Source: Vineibacter terrae (GTDB lineage Bacteria > Pseudomonadota > Alphaproteobacteria > Reyranellales > Reyranellaceae). Taken from it: a DNA stretch of 64,000 bases. Below the pieces are notes generated by a model that saw only the letters and a list, made by a program, of their open reading frames with translations, was not told where the DNA came from and searched no databases. The stretch spans positions 1 through 64,000 of the forward strand of contig NZ_VDUZ01000042.1 in the NCBI RefSeq assembly GCF_008039615.1. The letters run 5' to 3'. A program made the position numbers and the translations under genes. This document shows positions 25,357 through 36,121 of this stretch, one piece after another (positions within the stretch are counted from its first letter, which is position 1; each line of letters begins with the position of its first letter).

Positions 25357-26856
25357 TCAGGACTGCAGATAGCGGCGCTCCAGATGGCGGCGGAAGGCGT
25401 CGGCGCCCAACGGCGCTCCGGTAGTGGCGCGCAGCAGGTCGTCGGTGCCGGCGCTGGCGCCTTTTTCATGCACATTGACCCGCAGCCAGCGATACAGCGG
25501 GACGAAATCGCCGCGGGCGAGGCCGGGCTCGATATCCGCATCGGCCCTGAGGGCAGCCTGGAAGAGCTGGGCCGCGGCCAGGGCGCCCATGGTGTAGGTC
25601 GGAAAGTAGCCCAGCGCGCCATCGTACCAGTGGATGTCCTGCAGGCAGCCCACCGTGTCGGTCGGCGGGCGGATGCCCAGGCCTCGCTGCATGCCCTCGT
25701 TCCAGGCCGCCGGCAGGTCGTCGAGCGCCAGCTCGCCCACGATCAGGGCCCGCTCCAGCCGATAGCGCAGGATGACATGCAGGGGATAGGTGACCTCGTC
25801 GGCGTCGACCCGGATGAAGCCGGGCTGCACCACCGTGTACAGCTGCAGGACGTTGTCGGCTTCCCAGGCCGCCCCCGTGCCGGCGAAGGCGGCGCGCATG
25901 CGCGGCGCGGCGAAGGTGATGAAGGCCAGGCCGCGGCACGCCTGCATCTCCAGCAGCAGCGACTGCGATTCATGCAGCGCCATGCCGCGTGCCCGGCCGA
26001 CCGGCTGATGGCGCCAGGCGGCTGGCAGCCCGGCCTCGTACATGGCATGTCCGGTCTCATGCAGGACACCCATCAGGGCGCGCGCGAAGTCGGCCTCGTC
26101 GTAGCGGGTGGTGAGCCTGACATCGTCGGGCGTGCCGCCGGTGAAGGGATGCGCCGAGACATCGAGGCGGCCCTTGCTGAAGTCGAAGCCGACGGCCCGC
26201 ATCATCTCGATGCCCAGCTGGCGCTGCGCCTCGACGGGAAACGGGCCGGCCAGCGGCAGCGGCGCCGGCCGCGCCGCCTGCCGCTCCAGCACGCGCTGCA
26301 GCAGGTCGGGCAGGAACGCCTCCAGCTCGGCGAACAGGGCGTCGATGCGCTCAGCGCGCCCGTCCGGCTCGTACTGGTCGAGCAGCGCATCGTAGGTCGA
26401 CACGCCGAGCTTGGCGGCCTTGGCCTGGCCGGTCTCGCGCACGAGATCAAGCACGACCTGCAGGTGCGGCTTGAGGCTGGCGAAGTCGTTCTTCGGACGC
26501 GCCTCGCGCCAGGCCATCTCGCAGCGCGTCGCGGCCCGGGCCATGGCCTCGACCAGCGCCGGCGACAGGGCCGTGGCGTGGATCCAGGCGCGCCGCATCT
26601 CACGCAGGTTGGCCGACTGCCAGGCATCGAGGCCACCCGCCGCTTCGGCGCCCGCCAGCAGATCGCCGACCTGGGGCGCCGAGAGGATCTCGTGGGCAAG
26701 CACCCCCAGCGCCGCAGTCTGCTCGCCGCGGTCGTCGGCGCTGCCCGGCGGCATCATGGTCGAGCGATCCCAGCCCAGGATCGCCAGCGCGCCTTCGATC
26801 GCGCTCAGGCGACGGAAGCGGGCTTCGAGATCGAGGTAGGCCTTGTTGGCGGTCAT
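25357..26856 (-). CDS. M32 family metallocarboxypeptidase (Taq type)
   Basis: 499 residues. Zinc carboxypeptidase that removes C-terminal residues from peptides. The zinc motif HETGH is at residues 266-270, followed by HESQS and the family blocks GILRPPTDT-like (here GIRPPTDTVGCLQDIHWYDG) and GYFPTYTMGALAAAQLFQ. Length is normal for the family. It starts 12 bases after the SURF1 stop and so may be the last gene of the cytochrome oxidase transcript, although its function is unrelated. Confidence 0.93.
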   Translation of the reverse strand: MTANKAYLDLEARFRRLSAIEGALAILGWDRSTMMPPGSADDRGEQTAALGVLAHEILSAPQVGDLLAGAEAAGGLDAWQSANLREMRRAWIHATALSPALVEAMARAATRCEMAWREARPKNDFASLKPHLQVVLDLVRETGQAKAAKLGVSTYDALLDQYEPDGRAERIDALFAELEAFLPDLLQRVLERQAARPAPLPLAGPFPVEAQRQLGIEMMRAVGFDFSKGRLDVSAHPFTGGTPDDVRLTTRYDEADFARALMGVLHETGHAMYEAGLPAAWRHQPVGRARGMALHESQSLLLEMQACRGLAFITFAAPRMRAAFAGTGAAWEADNVLQLYTVVQPGFIRVDADEVTYPLHVILRYRLERALIVGELALDDLPAAWNEGMQRGLGIRPPTDTVGCLQDIHWYDGALGYFPTYTMGALAAAQLFQAALRADADIEPGLARGDFVPLYRWLRVNVHEKGASAGTDDLLRATTGAPLGADAFRRHLERRYLQS

Positions 26857-26868
26857 ATCGGCAGGCGC

Positions 26869-27621
26869 CTACCCACGCTCGGGTGGTGGCGGTGGGGCGG
26901 GATGCTGCCGCCGCCAATGATAGACGACATAGATCACGACCAGCGTGGCCGCCAGCAGGAGCCACGTGATGGCATACTGCAAATGGTCGTTGGGCAGGTT
27001 GACGCGGGTCTGGCCGCCGATGGGGAAGCCGCCCGGATTGGGCGTGGCATCGGCAGCCACCCACCAGCGATCGGCCTTGAGGTCGGGCGCATCCGGCAGC
27101 CCGGCCGCCCGGCGCATGGCCGCCACGTCGACCGTCAGCCATACGTTGCGATCGGGCCGGTTCTCCGGCACGAACCAGCCTCCGACGCCGGCCTCGGTCA
27201 GCCGGACGACGCCTTCCACCGTCACCGTTCCACTGACCTGGCCCTCGGGCCGCCGGGCCGGGTCCTTGCGCTCCTCGGGCACCCAGCCGCGGTTGAACAG
27301 CACGACCTCGCCGCTCTGCAGCCGCAGCGGCGTCACCACCTGCAGGCCGACATTGCGGTTGAGGCTGCGCGCCAGAAGGTGGAGCTCCTTGTCGTGCAGG
27401 AAGGTGCCGACCAGCCGCACCTTGCGGTACTCGGCGGCCGCGGGGTCGGCGGCGACCGCCGCCGCGTCGATCGGCGCCTCGGCCATGCGGGTGTGCAGCC
27501 GTTGGATCAGCTCGCCCTTCCAGGCCATGCGCTGGAACTGCCAGGTGGCCAGCCCCAGCATGAGCAGGATCGCGGGCACCACGCAGACGGTCGCCCAGAA
27601 AGTCGGCTTGAAGCGGGCCAT
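26869..27621 (-). CDS. SURF1 family cytochrome oxidase assembly protein
   Basis: 250 residues from the ATG at 27621. Two membrane segments flank a periplasmic domain: FWATVCVVPAILLMLGLATWQFQRM near the start and ITWLLLAATLVVIYVVYHWRR near the end. Internal SURF1 markers are VRLVGTF, VVLFNRGWVPEERKDP and NDHLQYAITW. It aids haem a insertion into subunit I. The start is 5 bases from the DUF983 stop, at the end of the oxidase operon. Confidence 0.92.
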   Translation of the reverse strand: MARFKPTFWATVCVVPAILLMLGLATWQFQRMAWKGELIQRLHTRMAEAPIDAAAVAADPAAAEYRKVRLVGTFLHDKELHLLARSLNRNVGLQVVTPLRLQSGEVVLFNRGWVPEERKDPARRPEGQVSGTVTVEGVVRLTEAGVGGWFVPENRPDRNVWLTVDVAAMRRAAGLPDAPDLKADRWWVAADATPNPGGFPIGGQTRVNLPNDHLQYAITWLLLAATLVVIYVVYHWRRQHPAPPPPPERG

Positions 27622-27626
27622 GATGC

Positions 27627-27998
27627 CTATGTGGGATCGGGATCGCCCGTCGTCGAGCGATGCTTGTATTGCTGCGCCACCAGGACGCCTTTGATGATGC
27701 GCAGCGGCACCAGGGTCGCCACCAGGATCACCGGTATCCATATCACCGCGTGCAGCCACAGCGGCGGCTCGTAGCTGAACTCGACCCAGAGCACCAGCGG
27801 CACGATCAGCGCACCCAGGCCGAGGATGACGAAAACGGCCGGCCCATCACCAGCGTCATGGCCGCGCAGATCCAGGCCGCAGACGGCACAGCCGTCGCGG
27901 ACGGTCAGGAAAGCCCGAAACAGATCGCCCTTGCCGCAGCGCGGGCATTTGCCGGCAAGTCCGATCGTGAAGGAGGATTGCGGCGGCCAATCGGTCAT
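27627..27998 (-). CDS. DUF983 family membrane protein
   Basis: 123 residues. A zinc-ribbon-like N-terminus (GKCPRCGKGDLFRAFLTV, then CAVCGLDL) is followed by HDAGDGPAVFVILGLGALIV and a second hydrophobic segment. The family is a regular neighbour of ctaE/SURF1 in alphaproteobacterial oxidase operons; its exact role is unknown. The four cysteines (C-x2-C...C-x2-C) could bind zinc or another metal. Confidence 0.9.
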   Translation of the reverse strand: MTDWPPQSSFTIGLAGKCPRCGKGDLFRAFLTVRDGCAVCGLDLRGHDAGDGPAVFVILGLGALIVPLVLWVEFSYEPPLWLHAVIWIPVILVATLVPLRIIKGVLVAQQYKHRSTTGDPDPT

Positions 27999-28009
27999 AT
28001 GTTGTCAAT

Positions 28010-28164
28010 CCTCCCCACGCAGCGGGGAGGTGCCCTGAAGGGGCGGAGGGGAACCGACGCGGTCCAAGCAACCCGACCACGTCGGATCCCCATCCGGCTC
28101 AGGCGTTTCGACGCTTCGCGTCGAAACGCCTGTATCGGCCACCTTCCCAACGGCGTGGGGAAGG
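28010..28164. repeat. Composite palindromic repeat (CCTCCCC family) with an embedded perfect hairpin
   Basis: Left hairpin CCTCCCC-ACGCAGC-GGGGAGG (28010-28030), an internal section GGCGGAGGGGA...CCGACGCGGTC and TCGGATCCCC, and right hairpin CCTTCCC...GGGGAAGG ending at 28164. Between them is a perfect 15-bp stem, CAGGCGTTTCGACGC/GCGTCGAAACGCCTG, with a TTC loop (28100-28132). A related element is at 57845-57973. It fills most of the ctaE-DUF983 gap. Confidence 0.75.
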
Positions 28165-28171
28165 AAAAGCG

Positions 28172-29053
28172 TCAGTGCACCGCCGGGACGGCGTTGCCCA
28201 TGCCCCACCAGTAGATGGCGAAGAACAGGAACAGCCACACCACGTCGACGAAGTGCCAATACCAAGCCGCGGCCTCGAAGCCGAAATGATGATCGGGCTT
28301 GAAGTGTCCCTTCATGGCACGGAACAGACAAACCGCGAGGAAGATCGTGCCCACGAGCACATGGAAGCCGTGGAAGCCGGTGGCCATGTAGAACGTCGAC
28401 GGGTAGATGCCTTCGCGGAAACCGAACGCGGCGTTCGCGTACTCGTACACCTGCACGCAGGTGAAGAAGCCGCCGAGCAGCACGGTCAGCAGCAGGCCGC
28501 GCACCGCGTTCTTCTGGTCGCCCTCGAGGATGGCGTGGTGCGCCCACGTCACCGTCGTGCCCGATGTCAGCAGGATCAGCGTGTTCATCAGGGGCAGGTC
28601 GAACGGATCGAACGGATGGATGCCCTTCGGCGGCCAGACGCCGCCGGTGGCTTCCGCGCGGCCCGGCATGTTGGCGGCGCCGGGATACAGCGAGGCGTCG
28701 AAGAAGGCCCAGAAGAACGCCATGAAGAAGAACACTTCCGACGTGATGAACAGGATCATGCCGTAGCGCAGGCCGAGCTGGACCACCGGCGTATGGTAGG
28801 TCCGCGACTCGCGGATGACGTCCTTCCACCAGAACCACATCGTGGTCAGCACGATCAGAATGCCCGGCGCGATCTTCCACACCCCCAGCGCGGCGATGCT
28901 GTCCTTGTGCGCCGCGCCGAACATGTCGGGGTGCATGAAGAGGGCAGTGCCGAAGGCCAGCACCACACCACCGATCGAGCCCACCAGGGGCCATACGCTC
29001 GGATCGACGAGATGATACGGATGCTTCTGTGCGGCGTGCTCGGCAGCGGCCAT
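28172..29053 (-). CDS. ctaE: Cytochrome c oxidase subunit III (aa3 type)
   Basis: 293 residues, seven membrane segments. Family motifs: HPYHLVDPSVWPLVGSIG at the N-terminus, WWKDVIRES, FFMAFFWAFFDASL and GFHGFHVLVGTIFL; it ends in FFAIYWWGMG. The ATG at 29053 is preferred over an upstream GTG because AGGAAGG sits 9 bases before it. It starts one base after the ctaG stop, so translation is probably coupled. Confidence 0.96.
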   Translation of the reverse strand: MAAAEHAAQKHPYHLVDPSVWPLVGSIGGVVLAFGTALFMHPDMFGAAHKDSIAALGVWKIAPGILIVLTTMWFWWKDVIRESRTYHTPVVQLGLRYGMILFITSEVFFFMAFFWAFFDASLYPGAANMPGRAEATGGVWPPKGIHPFDPFDLPLMNTLILLTSGTTVTWAHHAILEGDQKNAVRGLLLTVLLGGFFTCVQVYEYANAAFGFREGIYPSTFYMATGFHGFHVLVGTIFLAVCLFRAMKGHFKPDHHFGFEAAAWYWHFVDVVWLFLFFAIYWWGMGNAVPAVH

Positions 29054-29054
29054 C

Positions 29055-29711
29055 TTACCCACCCTTCCTCTTGTCCCCCGGACCCTCGCCCGCCGGTGCC
29101 TGGCCGACGCCGGGCGATGCCGGCGCCAGGGCCTTTTCCAGCAGCGACTTGGCGCGGTCGGTCTTGGCCTCGAAAAACGTATAGGACAAGGTGATCGTCC
29201 TCACCTTGTCATACTTGCGGTCCTTCGCCATGTCGGGATCGACGAAGAACGTCACAGGCATCTCGACGGATTCGCCCGGCATCAGGAGCTGCTCGGTGAA
29301 GCAGAAGCACTGGATCTTGTTGAACCAGGCGCCGGCGATGTCGGGCGTCACGTTGTAGGTCGCGGTGCCGACGATCGGCCGCTGCGACATGTTGGTGGCG
29401 CGGTAGAAGACCAGCATCTCCTCGCCCAGCCGGACCTTCACCTCGCGCTGCAGCGGCTCGAACTTCCACGGCAGATTGCTGTCGCGGCTGGCGTCGAAGC
29501 GCACGGTCACCTTGCGATCCAGCACACGCCCCGGGGCCACCGTCGCCACCTGCGTCGTGCCGGCGAAACCCGTGGCCCGGCAGAACATGTCGTAGAGCGG
29601 CACGGCCGCGTAGGCCATGCCGACCATGCCGGCGACCGCGCCGAACGCCCCGAGCACGACCCGGCGGTTGCGCCGCGTCAGCGCCGCGCGATCGATGTCG
29701 TCGGTGCTCAT
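29055..29711 (-). CDS. ctaG: Cytochrome c oxidase assembly protein CtaG/Cox11
   Basis: 218 residues. One N-terminal membrane segment (about 20-38) and a periplasmic immunoglobulin-like domain. The copper-binding motif is NKIQCFCFTEQ (Cys-x-Cys-Phe). PLYDMFCRATGFAGTTQ holds a further conserved Cys. It delivers copper to CuB of subunit I. The Pro/Gly-rich tail after residue 195 is unusual only in length. The start overlaps the coxF stop by four bases (ATGA). Confidence 0.95.
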   Translation of the reverse strand: MSTDDIDRAALTRRNRRVVLGAFGAVAGMVGMAYAAVPLYDMFCRATGFAGTTQVATVAPGRVLDRKVTVRFDASRDSNLPWKFEPLQREVKVRLGEEMLVFYRATNMSQRPIVGTATYNVTPDIAGAWFNKIQCFCFTEQLLMPGESVEMPVTFFVDPDMAKDRKYDKVRTITLSYTFFEAKTDRAKSLLEKALAPASPGVGQAPAGEGPGDKRKGG

Positions 29712-29875
29712 CGTGGCGCCCCCGGCAGCACGCCCGCGCCACCGAACCGAACGATGGTGATGGCGAAGAACAGCACGCAAATGCCAATGATCGTCAGCAG
29801 CAAAATCCAGTTCTTGGTGCGCTGCTTGATGTGCCGCTCGCTCAGGCGCGGCTTGCCGGGGTCGCGATCGGCCAT
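29708..29875 (-). CDS. Small CoxF-like single-pass membrane protein of the oxidase operon
   Basis: 55 residues: a basic N-terminus, then ILLLTIIGICVLFFAITIVRF as the only membrane segment. Such small proteins (often called CoxF) lie between ctaB and ctaG in alphaproteobacteria; their role is unclear. Two in-frame ATGs lie at 29881 and 29875. GGAG touches the first and is 6 bases from the second, so 29875 is chosen. It overlaps ctaG by four bases and follows ctaB by 17. Confidence 0.8.
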   Translation of the reverse strand: MADRDPGKPRLSERHIKQRTKNWILLLTIIGICVLFFAITIVRFGGAGVLPGAPR

Positions 29876-29892
29876 CGCCATCTCCGCTTGCC

Positions 29893-30816
29893 TCAGCCCA
29901 GCAGCAGGCGGTCCGCGACCATGGCCGCGAACAGCACGAAGAGATAGGCCAGCGAGAAGCGGAACATGGCGCGGGCCGGCGCGACGTCGCCGTCCGCGGC
30001 CCTCCACACCCGCACCGCATGGCCCAGGAAGACCAGTCCGGCGAGCAGCGAGAAGATGCCGTAGCCCCAGCCGACGACACCAGTCAGGGTCGGCAGCAGC
30101 CCTATGGGCAACAACGCCAGGGTATAGGCCAGCATATGACGCTTGGTCGCCGGCACGCCGGCGACGACGGGCAGCATCGGCACGCCGGCGCGACGGTAGT
30201 CGTCGTTGCAGAACAGCGACAGCGCCCAGAAGTGCGGCGGCGTCCACATGAAGATCAGCAGGAACAGCGACAGCGACGCCCAGGACACGTCGCCGGTCAC
30301 CGCCGCCCAGCCCACCATCGGCGGCAAGGCGCCGGCCGCACCGCCGATCACGATGTTCTGCGGCGTGCGACGCTTGAGCCACACGGTATAGACGAAGACG
30401 TAAAAGGCGATGGTGAAGGCCAGCAGCGCCGCTGCGACGGCGTTCGTCGCCACCGCCATCAGGGCGACCGAGAAGATCGACAGCAGCACGCCAAAGCCGA
30501 GCGCATCGTCGGCGGCGACGGCGCCGGCCGGGATCGGCCGGCTGCGCGTGCGGGTCATGACCGCGTCGATGTCGCGGTCGTACCACATGTTGATGGCGCC
30601 CGAAGCGCCGGCGCCGATGGCGATCGCCGCCACCGCGACGGCGCCCAGCAAGGGATGGATATGGCCCGGCGCCAGCCACAGCCCGACCAGGCCGGTGAAC
30701 ACCACCAGCGACATGACGCGCGGCTTGAGCAGCGCAACATAGTCGGACACGCGCGAGACGCCCGGAGTCGCCAGGGCGTCGACAGTGTCCAACATCGGGG
30801 CCGGTGCGTGCGTCAT
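29893..30816 (-). CDS. ctaB: Protohaem IX farnesyltransferase (haem O synthase)
   Basis: 307 residues, UbiA superfamily, about nine membrane segments. The first polyprenyl-diphosphate motif is NMWYDRDIDAVMTRTRSRPI (about 93-112), and SLFLLIFMWTPPHFWALSLF is characteristic of CtaB/CyoE. It makes haem O, the precursor of haem a for subunit I. It lies between ctaD and coxF. Confidence 0.95.
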   Translation of the reverse strand: MTHAPAPMLDTVDALATPGVSRVSDYVALLKPRVMSLVVFTGLVGLWLAPGHIHPLLGAVAVAAIAIGAGASGAINMWYDRDIDAVMTRTRSRPIPAGAVAADDALGFGVLLSIFSVALMAVATNAVAAALLAFTIAFYVFVYTVWLKRRTPQNIVIGGAAGALPPMVGWAAVTGDVSWASLSLFLLIFMWTPPHFWALSLFCNDDYRRAGVPMLPVVAGVPATKRHMLAYTLALLPIGLLPTLTGVVGWGYGIFSLLAGLVFLGHAVRVWRAADGDVAPARAMFRFSLAYLFVLFAAMVADRLLLG

Positions 30817-30872
30817 GTCCTGCTGCTATCCCAGATCCGCCGGCGCCGCGGTGCGGCGCCGGCCTGCTCCGA

Positions 30873-32519
<1,647 letters not shown>

Positions 32520-32532
32520 TCAGGAGGCGCGC

Positions 32533-33411
32533 TCAGCGCGCCGGTGTGGCGGGGGCGGCGGAGGCGACATCGGTCGCCGGTGCCAGGGCCGCGCTCTTGG
32601 ACTGCGCGGCGATCCATTTGTCGAACTCGGCCTTGGACACGGCCTTGACCGCGATCGGCATGAAGGCGTGGTTGTCACCACAGATCTGCGAGCACTGGCC
32701 GTAGAACAGGCCTTCCTTCACCACGTTGAACCACGTCTCGTTGGAGCGGCCGATGATGGCGTCCTGCTTGACGCCGAAGGCCGGCACCGCCCACGAGTGC
32801 ATCACGTCGGTCGAGGTGATCAGCACGCGCACATTGACGTTGGCCGGGACGACCAGCGGGTTGTCGGTAGCCAGCAGCCGAGGCCGGTCACGCTTGTCGG
32901 CGTCCGAGAATTTCGCCCAGTCCTCCAGGGGGACCATGCGGCTGTCGATCGCGTCGACCTTGAAGTCGGGGTACTCGTAGGTCCAGTACCACTGATGGGC
33001 CGTGACCTTGACGGTCAGGCCGGCTTCCTTGGTGCGGTCCATGAAGTAGAGCAGCCGGAACGACGGGATCGCGATGCCGACCAGGATGATGACCGGGATC
33101 ACCGTCCAGGCGACCTCGATCAGCGTGTTGTGCGTCGTCGTGGACGGCGTCGGGTTGGCCGACGCGCGGAACTTCACGAAGACGTAGAGCATCAGCACGA
33201 GCACGAGCAACGTGATCAGGCCGATCACCCAGAGCAGGCCGGTGTGCAGCGACACCAGCTTCTCCATCACCGGCGTCGCCGGGTCGTGCAGGTTCATCTG
33301 GCCGCGATGCGGCAGGTCGACGAACTGTGCCAACGCACCGCCGGCGAACAGGCTCGCAACGCCCACTCCGAACAGCCCAGCCAGGGCCAACGTACGCGTC
33401 CTGCCCATCAT
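32533..33411 (-). CDS. ctaC: Cytochrome c oxidase subunit II
   Basis: 292 residues. Signal peptide (cleavage near AGGALAQ), two membrane segments (about 50-75 and 90-115), then a cupredoxin domain. The aromatic electron-entry motif is WYWTYEYPD and the CuA ligands are seen in DVMHSWAVPAFG and GQCSQICGDNHAFMPI. The C-terminus is extended with Ala/Pro after residue 265. First gene of the oxidase operon; the 219 bases upstream hold its promoter, but no clear -35/-10 was distinguished. Confidence 0.96.
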   Translation of the reverse strand: MMGRTRTLALAGLFGVGVASLFAGGALAQFVDLPHRGQMNLHDPATPVMEKLVSLHTGLLWVIGLITLLVLVLMLYVFVKFRASANPTPSTTTHNTLIEVAWTVIPVIILVGIAIPSFRLLYFMDRTKEAGLTVKVTAHQWYWTYEYPDFKVDAIDSRMVPLEDWAKFSDADKRDRPRLLATDNPLVVPANVNVRVLITSTDVMHSWAVPAFGVKQDAIIGRSNETWFNVVKEGLFYGQCSQICGDNHAFMPIAVKAVSKAEFDKWIAAQSKSAALAPATDVASAAPATPAR

Positions 33412-33630
33412 TCCTGCACGCTCCCGCTTCTCCCCCGCGCCATCAGGGCATGTCGCGCCACGACGCGCCCTGTCGCACGGCCCTATAAAGTCGCGGGTTA
33501 TCTAGCAGAACCCATTGACGGAGGTAACGGTTTTTAATCCCTGCCGGCCGTGCGGCAGCCCGCCGCAGCGATCCGCAGCCCCCGGACGTTGCCCTGCGAA
33601 ACCGTGTCCTGCGACCATCCGCGGCAGGGC

Positions 33631-34194
33631 TCAGCGCATGGCCATCGACAGCCCGCGGCGGCGCTTGAGGAGGACGACGAGGAAGATCGCCAGCGCGGCG
33701 GCAATGCCGGCAAAGCAGACCCCCAGCGCGAGCGCAATGGTGACCAGCAGGCCGCCAACGAAGCCCGTGCCCACCGCCAGCACGGTCTGAGGGCCCTGCC
33801 GGCCGTCGTCATAGGCCGCGTCGAACCGGTATGTGCCGGGGGCAGCAATATCGAACGCCAGGACCGAGATCCCCGAGCGGCCGTTGAAATCGTAGTTCGA
33901 TGTGCCGCCCGGGCGCTTCACGGCGATTTCCCTGCCGTCGGCGGCCCGCACGCTGACGCGCAGGCCGGAGATGCTGGGCGACGTATAGACGCGGCCCTCC
34001 ACCGTGCTCGTGCGCTCGTGGTAGACGGTGTAGGTGCCGGGCTGCTTCAGGTCCAGGGTGGCGCTGCCGGGCACCACCACCTGCACCAGCGCCACCCCCA
34101 TGTCCCCCACCCGCGCCATGGTCAGCCAGATCGCACCGGCGATGGCGGCGACCAGGACCATGACCGAAACGACGTACCAGCCACGACTGGGCAT
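33631..34194 (-). CDS. Hypothetical membrane protein, two membrane segments around a beta-rich domain
   Basis: 187 residues, not recognised. A membrane segment lies at about 8-28 (VVSVMVLVAAIAGAIWLTM). The predicted extracytoplasmic part (about 35-130) has many Tyr/Thr/Gly and alternating hydrophobic residues, suggesting a beta sandwich. A second membrane segment (about 145-175) is followed by a basic tail (LLKRRRG). The ATG at 34194 has GGGAGG upstream. It sits between ctaC and divergent tldD on the strand of the oxidase genes, and could be transcribed ahead of them. Confidence 0.7.
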   Translation of the reverse strand: MPSRGWYVVSVMVLVAAIAGAIWLTMARVGDMGVALVQVVVPGSATLDLKQPGTYTVYHERTSTVEGRVYTSPSISGLRVSVRAADGREIAVKRPGGTSNYDFNGRSGISVLAFDIAAPGTYRFDAAYDDGRQGPQTVLAVGTGFVGGLLVTIALALGVCFAGIAAALAIFLVVLLKRRRGLSMAMR

Positions 34195-34343
34195 ACGCAC
34201 CGCCTCCCTCGATCGCCCCGCCAAGGTGAGCTTGGCCGAACATGTCGCATGATAGCATGCGCCGCCGGCGCCGGCGGGCGATGCGTCCGCCGATGGACGC
34301 AGGCCGTTCAAATACCTATCTTCCGGGCTGATCAGGAGGTTCC

Positions 34344-35780
34344 ATGTCCCAGCATCTCACGACGGCCGACGGCCTGTTCTTTCAGCGCGCCGGCCTTGAC
34401 CGCGACCGCACCGAGCGGATCGTGCGCGAGGCGCTGACGGGTGCCGACGACGGCGAGCTCTTCCTCGAATACGTGCAGAGCGAAAGCCTCGCCTGGGATG
34501 ACGGCAAGCTCAAGAGCGCCAGCTTCGATACGACGCAGGGCTTCGGGCTGCGCGCCGTCTCGGGCGAGACGACCGGCTACGCCCACGCCTCGGCGCTCGA
34601 CGAGGGGGCGCTGGCACGCGCGGCGGAGACGGTGAAGGCCGTGCGGGCCGGGCGCGGCGGCACGGCGGACCAAGGCCCGCGCGGCACCAACGCCCTGCTC
34701 TACACCGAGGACAACCCCATTGCCGGCATCGACTTCGAGGCCAAGGTCAAGCTGATGGCCGAGATCGACGCCTATGCCCGCGCCACCGAGCCGGCGCTGC
34801 GCCAGGTCTCGGCGTCGCTGGCAGCATCGTGGCAGGTGGTCGAGATCATCCGCGCCGACGGCCAGCGCGTCGCCGACGTGCGGCCCCTGGTCCGGCTCAA
34901 CGTGTCGGTGGTTGCCGGCCGCGGCGACCGCCTGGAGACCGGTTCCTGCGGCAGCGGCGGCCGCAGCGCCTATGGCGAGATCTTCAACCCCGATTACTGG
35001 AAGGACCAGACCGACGAGGCCATCCGCCAGGCCTTGGCGAACCTCGAGTCGGTCGATGCCCCGGCCGGCGAGATGCCGGTGGTGCTCGGCCCGGGCTGGT
35101 CGGGCGTGCTGTGGCATGAGGCGGTCGGCCACGGGCTGGAGGGCGATTTCCATCGCAAGAAGACCTCGGTGTTCACCCGTCTCATGGGCGAGACCATCGC
35201 CGCGCCGGGCGTCACGGTGGTCGACGACGGCACCATGCGTGACCGCCGCGGCTCGCTCACGATCGACGACGAAGGCACGCCCACCGAACGCACGGTGCTG
35301 ATCGAGAACGGCAAGCTGGTCGGCCTGATGCAGGACCGCATGAACGCCCGCCTGATGGGCATGCGGCCGACCGGCAACGGCCGGCGCCAGAGCCACGCCC
35401 ACCAGCCCCTGCCGCGCATGACCAACACCATCATGCTGGCCGGCAACCACCACCCCCACGAGATCCTCGCCTCGGTGAAGCGCGGCCTCTACGCCGTGAA
35501 TTTCGGCGGCGGCCAGGTCGACATCACCAGCGGCAAGTTCGTCTTCTCCTGCACCGAAGCCTACCTGATCGAGAACGGCCGCGTCGGGCCGCCAGTGAAG
35601 GGCGCGACCCTGATCGGCGCCGGCGCCGAAGCGCTCAAGAAGGTCGACATGATCGGCGACGACATGGAGCTCGACCTCGGCATCGGCACCTGCGGCAAGG
35701 ATGGCCAGGGCGTGCCGGTGGGCGTCGGTCAGCCGACCCTGCGCCTTGACTCGCTGACCGTCGGCGGCACGCGCGCCTGA
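34344..35780 (+). CDS. tldD: Metalloprotease TldD
   Basis: 478 residues. Zinc-dependent TldD subunit; with TldE (PmbA) it degrades unfolded peptides and matures some modified peptides. The zinc motif HEAVGH is at residues 258-263 (followed by GLEGDFHRKKTSVF), and the third ligand region lies in KFVFSCTEAYLIENG. AGGAGG lies 5 bases before the ATG. No tldE is seen nearby, which is common. Confidence 0.95.
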   Translation: MSQHLTTADGLFFQRAGLDRDRTERIVREALTGADDGELFLEYVQSESLAWDDGKLKSASFDTTQGFGLRAVSGETTGYAHASALDEGALARAAETVKAVRAGRGGTADQGPRGTNALLYTEDNPIAGIDFEAKVKLMAEIDAYARATEPALRQVSASLAASWQVVEIIRADGQRVADVRPLVRLNVSVVAGRGDRLETGSCGSGGRSAYGEIFNPDYWKDQTDEAIRQALANLESVDAPAGEMPVVLGPGWSGVLWHEAVGHGLEGDFHRKKTSVFTRLMGETIAAPGVTVVDDGTMRDRRGSLTIDDEGTPTERTVLIENGKLVGLMQDRMNARLMGMRPTGNGRRQSHAHQPLPRMTNTIMLAGNHHPHEILASVKRGLYAVNFGGGQVDITSGKFVFSCTEAYLIENGRVGPPVKGATLIGAGAEALKKVDMIGDDMELDLGIGTCGKDGQGVPVGVGQPTLRLDSLTVGGTRA

Positions 35781-35812
35781 GCCTCATTGAATGCGCATTT
35801 ATTGTGCGTATT

Positions 35813-35847
35813 CCCATCGGACAGGCCCGACCGGCCTGCCCGGTGGG
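35813..35847 (+). terminator. Hairpin after tldD
   Basis: A near-perfect 15-bp stem, CCCATCGGACAGGCC against GGCCTGCCCGGTGGG (two mismatches or G-U pairs), with a 5-base loop, 32 bases after the tldD stop. There is no strong U-run. The remaining 140 bases up to the next repeat have no supported gene. Confidence 0.55.
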
Positions 35848-35990
35848 GAATTTACGGTGGATTGGACGCCCCCCCCGATCCTCCATATGGAACTGAGCAC
35901 ACGCTCTTTCCTGAGGAGGACGGCGGACATCCCGTGCAAGATCAAGCTGCCCGGCTGGTACCAGCTATCGGCAGAAGGTGAGTCGTGACT

Positions 35991-36092
35991 GTCATCCCGA
36001 GCGAAGCGAGGGATCTCCTGCGAATGGCGCACTGTGCGTCCCACGCGGGAGATCCCTCTCCTGAGCCTGTCGAAGGGGCGCTCAGGATGACG
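35991..36092. repeat. Palindromic repeat, second copy of the GTCATCCCGAGCG family
   Basis: GTCATCCCGAGCGAAGCGAG begins the left arm and the right arm ends in CGCTCAGGATGAC. The centre GAATGGCGCAC is shared with the copy at 1376-1511, and the right arm has an added GAGCCTGTCGAAG segment. It lies in the convergent gap between tldD and the secreted-protein gene and so probably also acts as a terminator. Confidence 0.75.
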
Positions 36093-36121
36093 GATGTATC
36101 AGCGACCTGCGATTCCCAGCA

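Noticed and set aside
35888-35988. Small plus-strand ORF of 33 codons after tldD (MELSTRSFLRR...)
   Set aside because: No ribosome binding site, no recognisable family, and it lies between a hairpin and a repeat.
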